DNA of 64,000 bases from positions 57,268,894-57,332,893 of the forward strand of contig CM019214.1 in NCBI GenBank assembly GCA_009741485.1, given 5' to 3'. The notes under the pieces are model-generated. The model worked only from the letters and a program-made list of their open reading frames with translations, was not told the origin of the DNA and did no database searches. Both the position numbers and the translations under genes were made by a program. Positions 49,092 through 63,064 of the stretch are shown here, one piece after another (within the stretch, counting starts at the first letter, position 1; every line of letters begins with the position of its first letter). The DNA comes from Malurus cyaneus samueli. Its lineage: Eukaryota > Chordata > Aves > Passeriformes > Maluridae.

Positions 49092-50370
49092 AAATTCATG
49101 CGGTCATCACTGCTATAAAAAAAAAAAAAAGTATAATTTAAATGTATGAAAATGGTGGCCTTAGGAAACAGTATTGTACAGCATTCAATTTGTTAGCAGT
49201 CTTCTTCCATTGTCTTTTCCTTGAATTTTGCATTAATGGTATTCATACACCATCAATACAAAGGTGTATTGGTCATTCCATGAAAGATCTGAACTTCCAT
49301 TCTCAGAAGGATTTGGCTGCTTTCACCAAAAGTCTGTGAATGATATGGAGATGGCATATAGAAACCCACATTGGAAGAAAAAATGTATAATGTGGTCCAT
49401 TGTAGGGGAGAAAAATGAAGGCAAAAAACACATCAGTTTAAAAATAGCCTGCTTGTCAGAAAATGTTTTTATGCAAACTCTTTCAGAACAAGAGTGTTAA
49501 TATGTTCTGAGAGCAGATACCAACCTGGATGTGTTATACAACAGGAAAATGATCTGTGGTTTTGGAAATGCACATTATGAAGGAGCATGGAGAGAGAAAC
49601 TGGAATCTAGCTCTTAGGCTTGCAAAAACACCAAAAGGTTTCTATGCCATTTAAATGTGTTCAGGGAGTTGATGCCAAGGTATTCTTGTGTCCTGTCTGA
49701 AATGCTATAGTGGCTATAAAAGTCCACAGCAATCACAAGCCCACCGTTCAAGCCTAAGGCCTTCTACAGAATAGCATGGTCAGAGGACCTAGACATATAA
49801 TCTCTTTCTACCCCATGAAATCAAGGTTTAGCTGACAGCATGTTTTATTTGTCACTATATTTTTACTGAAGATGTCCTCTAGGCTCATTTAGTAACAAAT
49901 CTAGCTCAGATTTTCTTACTAGGAAGCTCTGAGTGTTTCTCAGAAACACTGAATACTAAAATGAAGCCTGTGAATACACAGGCTTATTTGTGGCTGCTTT
50001 GAATAAAAATTGGTCATTCTGATGCTTGTCCTGAAATCAGGAGCTAAAGCCATGACAGTTCATTTTGGAAGGTATTCTGATTAAGAGACTGACATTAAGA
50101 CCAGCAGTATCTAGCTGTCCATAAATCTGATGGCATTGTAGCTAGAGATGACTGGAACTGCCTTCAAATAAATACAAGGTCTTTAATCAGAGTCAGAATA
50201 TCGAGTCAGAAATCAGGGGAAATGACATTCCAACTTTCACATGCTTTTTCCAGTCTATGATTCTCCTGAACATACCGAGCTCATGTGAAAACTGGAATAT
50301 GTTTCCAGGGTTTAAGACAGACCAGGTCATGCATTCAAGTAATATAGCAATAATCTCCCTGGCCATTTTC
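49092..50370. other. Unique sequence, no gene seen
   Basis: A14 at 49117-49130, and a 19-bp inverted repeat at 49932-49950. Frames are at most 78 codons with no domain. Confidence 0.5.
49932..49950. repeat. 19-bp inverted repeat, STAT/GAS-like core
   Basis: AGTGTTTCT C AGAAACACT, with perfect 9-bp arms. The core TTCTCAGAA fits the TTCNNNGAA pattern of STAT/BCL6 sites. Binding is inference. Confidence 0.9.
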
Positions 50371-50395
50371 TTTTTTTTTTTTTTTTTTTTTTTTT
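50371..50395. repeat. Poly-T tract, T25
   Basis: An uninterrupted T run about 160 bp upstream of a plus-strand CR1. It is not part of the CR1. Confidence 0.96.
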
Positions 50396-50554
50396 GTGGC
50401 TGCATTTATTATTATTTTCCTGTATCTGTCAGGATGGGTGTATTAAGAAAAAAGTGTACCTGTGGCCCATCATTGCTCTTCTCTCTCTTCTGAACACAAT
50501 TTGTCATCATTCTATGACTCTGTGAAGTGCTAGCACTTAGGAATGGTGTAACTG

Positions 50555-50956
50555 AAGAGGTCTCATCTGCATCTTCTTATGAGGAAAGGCTGAGGCATTT
50601 GTGCCTGTTCAGCCTCGAGAAGGGATGACTGGGAGGGGACCTCATCAATGCCTATCAGTATTTGCAGGGAGGGTGTCAAGAGGACAGAGCCAGGATCTTC
50701 TCTGTGGTGTCAGGAAATAGGGCAAGAGGGAATGGGCAGAAACTGATGCTCAGGAAGTTCTACCTGAATATTAGGAGGAACTTTACTGGGTGAGTACCGA
50801 GCACTGGAACAGATTGTCCAGAGAGGTTGTAGAACCTCCCTCACAAGAGTTATTCAAGACCTGTCTGAATGCAATCCTGTGCCATGTGCTCCAGAATGAT
50901 CCTGCTTGAACAGAGAGATGACCCCTTGTGGGTCATCTTACCCATTCTGTGATTCT
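50555..50956 (+). mobile_element. CR1 LINE 3' end, different subfamily
   Basis: A plus-strand CR1 copy of about 400 bp. Landmarks: 'cttatgaggaaaggctgagg', 'gttcagcctcgagaag', 'gggacctcatcaatgcctat', 'gggtgtcaagaggacagagcc', 'aggaagttctacctgaatat', 'gcactggaacagattgtccagagaggttgtagaacc', ending 'ttacccattctgtgattctt', the CR1 terminal unit. The wording differs from the copies at 833, 6676 and 11184 (for example TTCTACCTGAATATTAGGAGGAA-type sequence and a different 3' UTR), so it belongs to another CR1 subfamily. It is 5'-truncated and non-coding. A few substitutions in the 3' UTR suggest moderate age. Confidence 0.92.
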
Positions 50957-52537
50957 TTTTCCTCACCTGCATTTATAAATATGGTTAGTGAGGCTGGTCT
51001 TTGGCGTGCCTAATCCCTAGCTCATCAGCAGGATCTGGGAATACCCTCCCTCTGATTCTGCAGTTTCTACTCTTATATATTCGAATCAGATACTTGCTAT
51101 GCTAGAGCAAAGGGCATATATCTTCAGAGAAAATTGAAAACATCCTGGGATTCTTTTGAGGATCAGAGAGACTAGTAAAATGACATGTTATTTGTGTTTA
51201 CCTCCTAAATGATTTTGAACTTTCATGGTGAATTCACCTAAGTGAGCCTGAGTCACATCATCTCGAGCTGTTGATCATTCTGCAGTTTCACAGCATGAGG
51301 GTTGATGCAAACATTTTCTTCAGTACACCGAGATATTCATCTATATTTTATATATCATTAGTCTCAGGTTAAAACCAAACCAAATGTTTAAAATAAAGAT
51401 GCACAGATCTAAGTCTCCCAGAATTTCTGATATCAAGCTTCCTATTTTGATTCAAGCAGCTGAAAAGCACCTATAGCATGGTTGCTGAATATATTGGCTA
51501 AACTCATGGTTTGGTCAGCTTGGTACCAATCAAAATACAGAAAATGGAATTTTATAGGTATCACAGTAAAATAGGACAGTCGAGTTTCCAAAAATTGAAG
51601 CTGAAGTCACAGCTCCTATCAAATAATTCCATTAGAAGGGCTTTGCGTCAGTTTTCTGTTTATGAGTTAATTAAGAGCTAGAACTATTTTCCCCCATATA
51701 TCTTTATGTAGTGAGTGACATGTAGCTTCTAAGAATAGTTACTTGTGAGCCATTTGTTGAGTACTTGAAATTCAAAACAGGAATCATACTGAATTGAAGT
51801 TATGTTGACACTGCTGTTTTTGCCTGATTGAAAATGTGAATTATGTTAGTGAACTCACTTTACATGACTATCCTCTTCTATTAGCTTAGTATTATCTGTT
51901 TCTACAAAAACTCCTGCCAGAAAATGTCATACTTAACAGATAGTGAAGATGTATTACAAAGGAAAAATACAGGCACTGCTGAAGCCAATCTACCTCTTAG
52001 AACTGGTATTTGTTACTGTCTCAAAGTTTTCATTTTTCAGCTGCAGTATCAACCATACTTCACACAGTTCCAGTTACAGATGCAGGCTTCAAAAACCATC
52101 TGAAAATAAAAGGAGGAAAAGGGACAAACAACAGTAGAAACATTTTTTTAACATCTTGCATATCAACATTACATTCCAGCATTATAAAATTATCATTTTT
52201 ATCTTGTGGTTAATTTTATATTTGTAAATGATTCTTCAGAAGGTGGGTGCTCACAAAACAGACTCTTCTGAATGAAGACTGATATTAATTCCTTCTCTTC
52301 ATTTTTTTCTGGGATCAAAAGATGGACTTCAGCCACTTCTAAATATGGAAGGAAATCACAGTTTTTACTCTAATATAAAGTTGATGACATTCATACTGTA
52401 ATCCATTAGAAGCTGAGCTGAACCATCAAATTCATTTCGATTGTAATCCCAAGCACTTCAAATCCAGTTCTCCATAAGGGAAATTTAAATACATTAAGTC
52501 ACTCAAGATCTCCAGCTCTTCATTGTGTTGTTAGAGA

Positions 52538-52540
<3 letters not shown>
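50957..52540. other. AT-rich unique sequence, no gene seen
   Basis: Frames of 64-67 codons only, without a domain. No repeat recognised. Confidence 0.55.

Positions 52541-52570
<30 letters not shown>
52541..52570. repeat. Poly-A tract, A30
   Basis: The longest uninterrupted mononucleotide run in the window. Confidence 0.97.
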
Positions 52571-52572
<2 letters not shown>

Positions 52573-55500
52573 AAGACAATATATGATCTTTTGCCAGGTA
52601 AGAATTAAGTTGAATACCTGGTTTAAAAGCATTTCAGATATTTTTTAAGTTTTTTCTGGTTTTCACTACACAACACACAATAATCATTCAGAATCTTTTT
52701 TATTATTTGCTCCTATTGATTTTTTTTTTATTTCTGCAAACACATGAGCTCTTCGTTAACATTTTACATTAGTACCCCTAATTACACTGTTCTGAACAGC
52801 ATGTAATTATTTTGTGTATAAATGCAAATATGGTTTTCTGACATTTAACTTCGTGCACTAGTGAAGTTAAAGGAGTTATTTATTTACAATAGCATGACAT
52901 AGATAATGCCAGGAAATCAAAGTCACACTCAAGTTCAATATTCACTAAATGTTCAGTAATAGAGGGTAATTCAAGCTGTTGCTGTATGATCCTTCAACAA
53001 GAAATACAGGAGATATTACTTAATGATTGTGAGACAATCAGTTAGACATAATTTAAATTTCCAAACTTAAGATCTCCCAAGGCATAAGAACCTGAGTTGT
53101 TAATAGGGCGATTATTATTGAGAGCTTGCTATTATGAATACTGGAGGTTGACTTAGAACATGTGAAGGTCACTGAAATTCAGAACTACACATACTTGTCA
53201 AAATAATTTTTTTTGACATTATATAATATTTAAGAATACTTTTATTCTACTGCCAAAATACCCACCACCAGGAGATTTATGATCTGGAAATTCCAGGATT
53301 CTCATAGCTATCTACAGAAAAAAACAAAGAATAAATAACCTGTAAGTCAAGAACGTATTTGTGTTCATGTTTCCCCATTTCTTTGGCTTTTGATTGCACT
53401 GAGTTTTAAATTATATTTTAAGAGGTTTTATGATTTAAGGCTTTTTACTTTTTCCAAGCCTTTTGTATCAGAGTCATTTATTTAAATCTAGCTGCCCTCT
53501 TTCCATTCGCCAACTCATAATGATGCTGAGATCAAGGATCATAATTCTTAAAAACTTATTTCTCTCTACTACATTCTTACCAGGAAAACAAGCAAACAAA
53601 TAAACAAAACAAAAAAAAAATAGTACAAACAAAATCCTTTCTGATGATTTGATATGTATGAAAACAGAGCATTTTCCTAGACTGTCTGGAGGGGATATTC
53701 AAGATGAAGTAAAGCAGTGTTAAGGAGGTGAGTCACTGCACTATGTGGCATATTGTTAATTTTTTGCCTTCATATAGCAGGAATTTGACTGAGAAGTTAA
53801 CTTCAGTGACACCATCTACTCGAAAGAGAAGTATATCTAATTCCTCCTCTCTGCTCTCATCTTTACAATGAGAATAGGAAGAAAGAATGCATCAGAATTT
53901 AGTTCAAAAATAGTAGCTCATGTCCCTGAGTTCAACAAAGGCTCCCAGAACTCTTAGTTCAATAGAAATTTGCACAAATAACGTAGTTCACTCACATTTC
54001 AAACCGGACAACAGTCTTTAATGTATAACTGTCTAAGGAGGTTCCCCTTTTGCAGTCTCCCAGCCTCCACGGCCCCATGAAAAAATTTGGTGCCTTGAGA
54101 AAGATCATTATTTCTTTTATATGGTTCTTTAGAACTGTGTCTGTTGGTTTTTCACACAGTATTGAGCTGAGCAGTAGGGAGAATCAGCAGCAATTCTGTA
54201 TATCCTAATGAATTAAAAGAATCCACAGAACTCATCCATGCTCTGGAATTCAATCATCTCTTCTATTGAAAGTGAGAACATTGTCCCTTGAATGATGTAG
54301 TCTGGGACACTTATGTGAAGCCCATATTTGGAAGTTAAAGAGACCCAGGGTCATCCCTAAAAAGCAGTGGCCATTTTCCCCCAGTTCAGAGAGCAAGATC
54401 TTAGCAGTTCAGACTTGAACATTTCCAAGGCACTCATCCCTTTTTTCCAGAGAACACTCATGTACTGCTTTAACTCACTAGCGGGCTGTGACACTCTGGG
54501 TAAGATGAAATGATCTGAAAAGAGAGTGTGAATCTTCCCAATGAGAAATGTGGCACAATTAGTTTGGAAAACGTTCTGGAGTACACAGAGTACCCAAAAT
54601 AGACTATGATACTCAAACATGGTCCATCAAGTATAAATATGGTTCCAAAAACCAGAGAAAATGTAGATAGGAATGGTAGAAAGGGATTTCTTGGTTTGTT
54701 GTCTGTAAGTAAAATGTGGAAGATCAATCTTACAACTGTCTTCACCTTTGAGTTCCTCCTCTTATGTATTAGTAGTAATTATTTCTCTAGACATAATTTA
54801 CTTCTTTGTTTCTTTATAATCTATCAGAATGTAAGGCAGTCTAACTAGTAATAATAATTACAGCATTAGGCCTCTCTCTCATTCCTACAACCATTATTTC
54901 AGTGATACTGCTTCAATAATGAACTTTATTACCTTAATATTTCTTATTTTGCACAGACTGCTATACAAATATACAAGCTAGGGAAGACAGAATTAAATCA
55001 CCTCGAAGAATTTTTCAATCTTTTCACAAGACTGATACTTTTGCTTTCTCTGTTTTTCAAAAACAATCTAAGCAAATTAGTTGAAATTGCTGAATATCTA
55101 CATGAGACCTTCCCAGCTTCAATGCTGAACAAGAAAATAAACTCATTCCTTTTATAATCCTGCACAGAAAAATACTAAGACATACCAATTACGCAATTAT
55201 TTTTGGAAGGCAAGAATAGAATTTTTGCCATGCTGAGGAGTCACTTTATGGCCAGATTTTTCAACTGCAATATGTACTTTCAAGGTACTTGGAATTCATC
55301 TGCCCTGTCTGTATTATTGAACGTCAGCATCAGGAACATTAGAGGGGTAATCCAAAAATTGACCTTCTGAGATACCTGCTGACCAAAAGAAAATAATGAA
55401 GGCCATGAGAAGAGTAGGATCTATCATTCTACCCCTTTCTGGAAATGACTGTTAGGCTAAGGTCTAGAAGCCTCTTCAGAAGTTGCCACACAGTCATCAG

Positions 55501-58479
55501 TGGTACTCTCTTTAATTTCGATATCCTGCCTCAGGAATTTTTTTATTACTTTTACATGCAAAAATGAACCCAGTACTGTAAGGATAGGTTTTAAAGTTTT
55601 AATGCTGTGTTTGCTTATGATTATTTTCATTTTGGTACTTTTCCTATCTAGTACAATGAATTCTTCAAAATGGCTTTGCATTTTGCACAGTGGCATTATT
55701 TTATCCCTTTAACCTCTTCTTTTTTTTTTCCAGCACTTTCTGGTGCATACTGTCCTCTGTTTGATACTGAGGAAACTTCCCATAAGGCTGAAGAATACAT
55801 TTTTATAGGCATTTGGGCTGAAGAAAATAAGAATTCATTAACTGAGAGATGGGAGCAACCACCACAGTTATGTTTTCTTTGCTTTTTAAAAAATGGATTA
55901 TGCTAAATTTCTTGTGGGCGCCCATATCTGTAATTTGACTAAAACTAGTTAATATATATATATACACACTTATGTTACCTGACACACACAGTGACAGAAT
56001 GCATACAAAAATTTCTAGTGACACACGTCTCTCCAGCTCAAAGGACTGATTTGGTCAAAGAAAGACATCTGTATCTTAATTGACCTTTCAAAGCTCCCTT
56101 ATATAGCCTTGTGGAAGAAATGGGCACTTTTAAATCCCAGTTCATGACATTCTAAGGTAGAAACCTGGGTCAGCTTAGTGACAACCTAAACACATCCTGA
56201 GATTGGTTTTGTTTTGTTGTGGCTTTTTCTCCCTCAATTTATTTTAAAGAAGCCACATCTCACAGGCTTCCCTGTGCATCTTTACAGTGTCCATGCCTGC
56301 ACCTGCAAACAGGACAAATCTCAGCCCAGGTTTCTGGAGCTGATTGTTTAGCTGGATGATGCCAAGTACCCAGGCTTGGGTGTGTGCAGAAATGCCCAAA
56401 TAGCAATTGAGAGAATCGAGCCTGCAGGAACTTGCACAATTCCAGCAGCAGCTGACCCAGGTGTATTCTGTCAGTGCACGGTTTCTGAGTTAGGAGACCT
56501 CAGAATACCAACTCCTGTTTTAGTTTCAAAAGCCTTTTACTCTGCATGCCCTTTATATGCTCCTATAAAACCTGATCACAGAAACCATAAAGCAAAATTT
56601 TAATTGTTACACAAGGTGCAACTGATTTGACTGTCCCAAAACAATGTCTTTTTGTGGAGACATTCTTCCATCTTTGATTAAAGGTGTATTGCTTTTCATT
56701 TGTGAAATGGTCTGAATTGATCTCCTCTCCAATCAGCACTGAAGAAAGGAGGTTTTAGCAGCTACCAAGTCAGTGCTCACTTTTAAATTTATTATTTGCA
56801 GATCATAGAACCAACAAATGTTGACAACTCTGTTAGACGTCTCACAGGAAATAATGCAAAAGTTTAAAAGTTCAAAGTGGATTTTCTGAAAGGAATAAAG
56901 TTGTAATTAGACTACTATTACAATTCAGGTGGTCCAGTATTTTATTTTACAGCTACTATGACCTAACTAGCTCTGGTTTACTTAGAGAAACTTGTGTTCA
57001 CAGACCACCAACTGCACAGCCTGCAACAACCACTCAGAAATTATTATGCTCTATATGCTAAACATAGTTTACATGTAAAGACATTAAGACACATTTGGGA
57101 CTGGAATAGGTCCAGCTAGGGTCAGTAAAGGTATCTGACATGCATAGCAGAATTTAAATGTAATAAAAACATGCAAATAGTTACATTATTTAGTCAGGTA
57201 AAGAGAAATATTGAAAGGAAACCAAATCAAGTTATTGATACAACATAAAACATAAGGAAAAAAAAGAGAAAAACAATTACTGTAATCTGGCTTGTCTCAC
57301 AGTATATTAAAACACCACAACATCATAAACATCATCATATAAAGAAAATAGAAGACCAATATGTAGTTTTATAAAACATGCTTCTGTAACAAATAGTCTA
57401 AGCAAGGAGAATTAGTACTACAGAAAACTATGAAAGAATGGATTTCAACTAGGTCTTAAAGAAAAGAAAGATCATTTTATTCCCACTAATAATATTTGTA
57501 ACCATAGTACCTAAGATAATGATAAGGCTAATCAGATCTCTTTTTGTGGCGTATGCTCTGATACCATGCTGCAGTCAGAAGGGAATTATTTGTATCCTGT
57601 GTAAACTATAATTTAATGCAGCTGGTTTCATGTCCTTTGGAGGAAGTTTCTGTTAAAATATTAGGTGAAGGCAGTACTAAAATCACTCCTTTGCACAGCG
57701 ACTGTGAGCTAGAACAACCAATCTTAGCAGTGACATCTAAATTTAGTTATGGGTGAGACAGTTAAACACATTTTTGAGGATAACAGTGTAGATTAGTTTT
57801 CCTTGAAAAATGTACTATTTTACTTCCAAAAAAATGTTGAAAGAGAAATTGTTTTAATTTTAGCTTGCTTAACTTTTAAGTCTTAAGTTTAGACTTTTGC
57901 ATAAAACTTGTAGAAAAACAGTAAAATGCAGAGTAGCTATGGAGACATCACATAAACCAGGAAGCATTTTGGGCCTATGGACATTTTTGGATTACACTCA
58001 TTACAAAACTATGATTCCCTGGGATTTCTTAAAAAATATGACAAAAGCAATAGCAGCATAAAAATGGTAGCTTGATAATATGCAAAAATCTCAGAAGTGG
58101 ACTGATGCTGAAAGGTAAGATTTCCACACAGTTTTTCTTTGATGAAGTTCTGCTGTAAATCAGATTCAAGAAATCCAGTCAATTTATCCCTTTAATTGAG
58201 GTAGTCTTTCAAGTTGTCAAACTTATAACCATTCCTGTTAATGAGTTTTGCTTTTTCTCTCACTATTGAGAAGTAAGTTATTTTTACCACCTTCAGGGTA
58301 AAAGACAAAAACAGTGAACCCCATTCTTTTGCAATTTTGCAAATTTCAATATAACAGGCTGTCCAGATATAATCATTAAAAAAATGCTTAGTACCTTTCT
58401 CTGGTACATGAAAGACTAGGCTTGACATGCTACTGGTCTGCAGAATAACAAAATCTTTGTCAAAGCTTTCAACAAAAAT
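52571..58479. other. Unique sequence, no gene seen
   Basis: Frames up to 91 codons on both strands with no domain. A GC-richer stretch is at about 56270-56600, with a 75-codon plus frame. A short TA/AC run is at 55951-55966. A good acceptor (T-run then CCAG) ends at about 55733 and is followed by open sequence but no donor. Confidence 0.5.
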
Positions 58480-58600
58480 GTATGCCCCTCTTTTAACAAA
58501 CAGAGAAACTGAGGCAGAGGGGGGTGAAATGACTTGCCAAGGTAGCCAGATAGTTCTATGTCAGGAATGTTCCTAGAGGTCAGGCCTCCAGGTTCTGCTC
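58480..58600 (-). mobile_element. MIR-like ancient SINE relic
   Basis: Read on the minus strand this contains 'ctaccttggcaagtcatttc' and then 'ctctgcctcagtttctctg', followed by 'ttaaaagaggggcata'. This matches the order of the MIR/CORE-SINE core: 'TGTGACCTTGGGCAAGTCAC', 'CTCTGTGCCTCAGTTTCC', 'TAAAATGGGGATA'. MIR-type SINEs were active before birds and mammals separated and survive in birds as rare, worn fragments. The tRNA-like head, if present, would lie at the high-coordinate side (58560-58620) but is not clear. No coding content; the 69-codon plus frame at 58558-58767 only overlaps its edge. Confidence 0.7.
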
Positions 58601-61600
58601 CTCTGGGATATGCACTTAGAGTCGTCTTTGATCAGAAGATAAAGCTGTCCCACAGCTGGTCCTATTGGACGCGTGATTTCAACCCTGAGCTGGAAAGCAG
58701 ACATTTACAAAGAAATATTTATTCATTGCACTTCAGTGACAATACAGGTGCACAGGAATGGGTATAATTACCAGATAAAGAAAGTTAAAATAAGGCTCCT
58801 AGAGGTAGTTTCATGGTCTGTGAGGAAGATGTTAAGGTAAATATTTGAAAGACTTTGTTTTGCAAAGTAAGCCAGCAGTCACTATGCTTAGACATACAAG
58901 TTACCATGCTTGTGTATGTTCTGTGTCATTTAGGCAAAATATGTGGAAAACACAGTGAGTCAGACTGGGACTTCTCCTTTGCAAGGAGAAACATGAGAAT
59001 CAGAATATATGTGCAACACATATTGCTTTTTCTGAGCAGCTCCATAAATATGCATCTATTTAAAACCATAGGGAGAAAGCTTAGCCCAGATCAGCTTCAA
59101 ATCAGACTTTGGTGCCGTATATTGAGCATCTCGGGATGAAAATATTTCTGTGGAAGAGGCTGTTCTACCTCAGCAATAAGCTCTTAGCTACGAAGTATTT
59201 TCTATTTTCTTCTTGAGTGTGGGGACAGGGAGGGGGGAGTTCTGTTTCTTCCATTCACACACTCAAACTGTTTGGCACCAGACAAATTTGCATAAAACTG
59301 TGTGGACTGGAGTTTATCCAACTCCACTGGCACATTTTCTGACTGCTGATCACAGTAGGGGCACAGCGTGACCTAGTGTGACACCATGGTCACCTCTACA
59401 GGAAACAAATGCAACATCACAAATGTAATCAGTTAAAACCAGGAAAAGCAGAAATGGTCAAATCTCCCAAGGGAAAACATTATCTAAAATTCTTAATGGG
59501 TGAGGAGATACAGGAGGCTGAACAGAGGTGCTTGATGTCCTTAAAGACACCCTAAAAACTTCACTTGGCCTCCTGATGCCCCTCCAAAAGATGGGAGTCA
59601 CTGTGAGGCCCTGAATCATACCTGCCACTCCTGTGTGAATGTTTTTTACATTGTTTTATACATTTATATACTGTATGGCATCTAAGAAGTCCCCAGTTAC
59701 CCATGTCAGGCACCTGAATTGCTTGTCATACTTTTGTGCAGGGCCTTGGAGAACATGCAGTCAAAATATATGGAGCAAAAAAATCTATCTCCATTTAATG
59801 TGGAGTTCAGTAAGTAAGGCAGCATCTAAATTGCTTGGTAAGTGTCTCGGTGGCAGGCTGGCAAGCCCTGATCCCGCTTATCATTCACGGCAGAAACCTG
59901 TGAGCGGTGCAAAGTGGTGGCTTTTCAGTCTGCACACCTGAGTTTCCTTTCCATAAAAGTAATTGTTAATTTTTTCAAAGGAATATATTTCTAAATTTAA
60001 GCTTTTTCCAGGGAAGGCTTGAGCAAAATGTCTTTTTGCTTCATGCTAAGATTGTGGCAACTGAAGTAGACTTCATAATCCAGTTAGATTTTTAAGGAAA
60101 CTGCAGGAAAAAGGTGAGCAATAAGAATTGCCTGTGCGTAACATGCATGAAATTGGTATTCATTATCCCAGACTGTCTGTTGCACAAAAAGACACTGATC
60201 TAATATGTGTCAGGCCATAATATAGAGAATGGAAGATTGCTTGCGCTTTCCTCTTCATGGCTGCTTTCTCAGTACTTTCAGATTTTCTGGCAGCAACTTA
60301 GGCAGCAATAAAAGTATAACACAAATTTCTCTTCATTTCAAACTGTTACAATAACAGATTAAAATTCCATACTTTGTCAGCAGTCAAATAAAGCAGATAA
60401 ACCAAGGTAGTGTGAAAACACTGCAAGGTCTGTGAACACCAGACTGGGTAAAGTATAAAATACATATTCCAAATAAAGGTAATTCATCAGTGAACTGTAG
60501 CATGCATCCTATGCAATCATTAATTTCAGGTTGTTTAGATAAATCACAAACTTCAACATATTTATGAGCAAGCAATTTCAAGACAAATATGAAATTACAA
60601 AATTTAAATGAAGCCTATTAGGCCTGGCAAAGGTTAATTGATGGATTTATCATATGATGCTAAAATGTACCAAGAAATAATAAATCAAAAAATAATGAAT
60701 CCAATTCATATTATAAAGTGTTATGTTTATTCTAAATTTCTAGTGCAGTAAATCTTGAATCCCAACAGGAAATTGTGCTTCTTCTTTATATCTTCATTAA
60801 TGAAGTCCAGGTTTATGCTGATCAAAACAATCAGCATCATCAAAAAACATCAGCAGACTTCAACCATCAAGAAGATAGACATATAAGCAGTTATTGAATT
60901 ACTTAAATGCCAATTATATTAAAAGTTGTTTTCCCAGATGTTGACACTATACTGTTAATTTTTTTTCCATAATGTATAATCCTCTTTTTGAAACACAATC
61001 AATTTTTACATTAACCCATAAAAATTAGGAAACAATAATAATTGTACTATATAAACCATACTTTATATTGCATCATATATATCAAATAATACATACATGT
61101 TATTTTAAGTTTCTTTCTCTGTGAAAGTCGTTATCTTCTGGCCTGCAAAAAATAATGCATTATCTCAAAAACTTTACTCTTGGCATAACTACATTCTCTC
61201 TTTGAGCACAGGTTCATATTAGGACTATGTTACAGTAGTTGAATAAATTTTCTAATCTCAGTAACAGAGCAAGTTGGAGAACAATAATTCTCTTTTACAA
61301 ATACTTTTAATATTTAACAATGGACTAAAAACTAGATCTTTTGTTTGCTTGTTTGTTTGTTTTTAAACAATAATGTGCCCAGCTACATGTTTTCAAAGGA
61401 CAAGAAAATCAGTTAAGTTTTATATCCTTCTGTTTCTCTTCCTCTCTTCCGTGGATTTCTATCTTTTCCTCATCATTTTGTCATTAACGACCAGAAAGGT
61501 TGCGAACTGAAGCTCTCTTTATAAAAGCTTTCCCACACTATTTTTTCCCCACCTATGTTACAACTCAAATAACAGAATGTGTTAAAAAGAAATAAACAGA

Positions 61601-63049
61601 GACAAAAATATTCTGAGTACTGGCTATAGTCTTTATCTGTTAAAACCGAATAAACCATGCAAACAGTAGAAAGTTTTTCAATGAAACTTTTAAGTAATTT
61701 ACAGGGTTTCAAGTTCAAAAACAATTCTCTCAAAAGTACCTAATGTAAAATAACCAAATGATCACATGGGGGCAAGAAGAGAAGTTCCTTGATATTCATT
61801 TACTGAAACAATTCATTTGGTGAATTTTCCAGTGAATTTTCCAATTCCCTTAATATTCACAGAATTTTATCATTCAGGTATGTGTTTCAGATTTAATTCA
61901 GGATAATATTACACCAATTTTTCTTCCGTTTTGCCCAAGAGATTAAAAACCTGAGATATACTGAGTACTTTATCTGAGTATGTTCTTAAATATTATAACA
62001 GATAGGATTCACTCAGAATGGGAAACAAGCTCTCCAAGTTTCTTCCAAGACCTTATGGTAATTTATGTACTGTCTGCTGCATTTACCCAGAAGTTTTGGA
62101 GTAACTTCAGCAGCTTGTTTCTGACAATATAATATGGAAATCCCTTGATTCATTTCTGAGGTAAAATCACCTTTGGGTGATTCCTTCCTTATGAAAGAAA
62201 TATCTCCATGACGTCAGTTTCCCATGGTTCACTTGGAAAGTCAGTATTTTCAAATTACCCCATATTTCCATGTAATACAAAGTTTGTTTTAATTTATTTT
62301 CTCTTAATTCATATCCAAATGGGACAGAAATATTTCTTTTTGTCAAGATGTTTCCCAAGGTCGTTATAGAGCAAGAGTTAATATTTTTTATGTTTTCTGC
62401 ATATTGAAATACTAAAGAATATATAATCATGGCTCAGCTTTTCTTTTGAAATTGAAGAAGCTTGTTTTTGTTTATGATCTATCTCAAGTCTGTATAACAG
62501 ACTGTCCAGGCCCTACAACAGTTTGTTTTCCAGTCTGCTTAGATAACGTAGTTATCTGCAGTTGTTTGTTTATTTGTATTTCATCTTTAAGAGAATCTGG
62601 TATGCACCAGACAGCTCTGTTTTGATAAAACCATTTTGTTACAGCTTGGCATTTCTCTCTTAGTTTCTTCTGGTGCTTTCTTTCTTTGTTCCACAAAAAC
62701 TAAAGGAAACCTGGCCCAGCCTTAACATTACTTTAGTGTTATGCACGCAATGCTTCTTACTATTTACAAGCTTGTTATTTTAGAATGTTGCTAGAGAGAA
62801 TACATTTAGTAGGTTAGATATTTCCTCAATACCTCACTTTCAGTAGATAAGGATACTTGTTTTATGTTTAAAACCAAACATTGTTCATCTGTTAGTAATA
62901 TTAATTCTAATTACTATTAAGTTTTTTAACATCTGTAAAAAATAATTAAGGATAAAACATAAAACATCCTTTCAGAATTATTTTAAAGTCAATCTTTGCT
63001 GTTCTTTGTGCAATGACAGTATTTGCACTGTGAAAAACAAAATCCTTTT
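58601..63049. other. AT-rich unique sequence, no gene seen
   Basis: Frames up to 100 codons (59639-59941, plus) with no recognisable domain. A 13-bp tandem duplication of GTGAATTTTCCA type lies at about 61819-61843. No repeat family recognised. Confidence 0.5.
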
Positions 63050-63064
63050 AAAAGCCCCCTATCT

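Noticed and set aside
55734..55906. Exon after a T-rich CCAG acceptor at about 55733
   Set aside because: The frame is open but no acceptable donor follows, and the peptide is not recognised.
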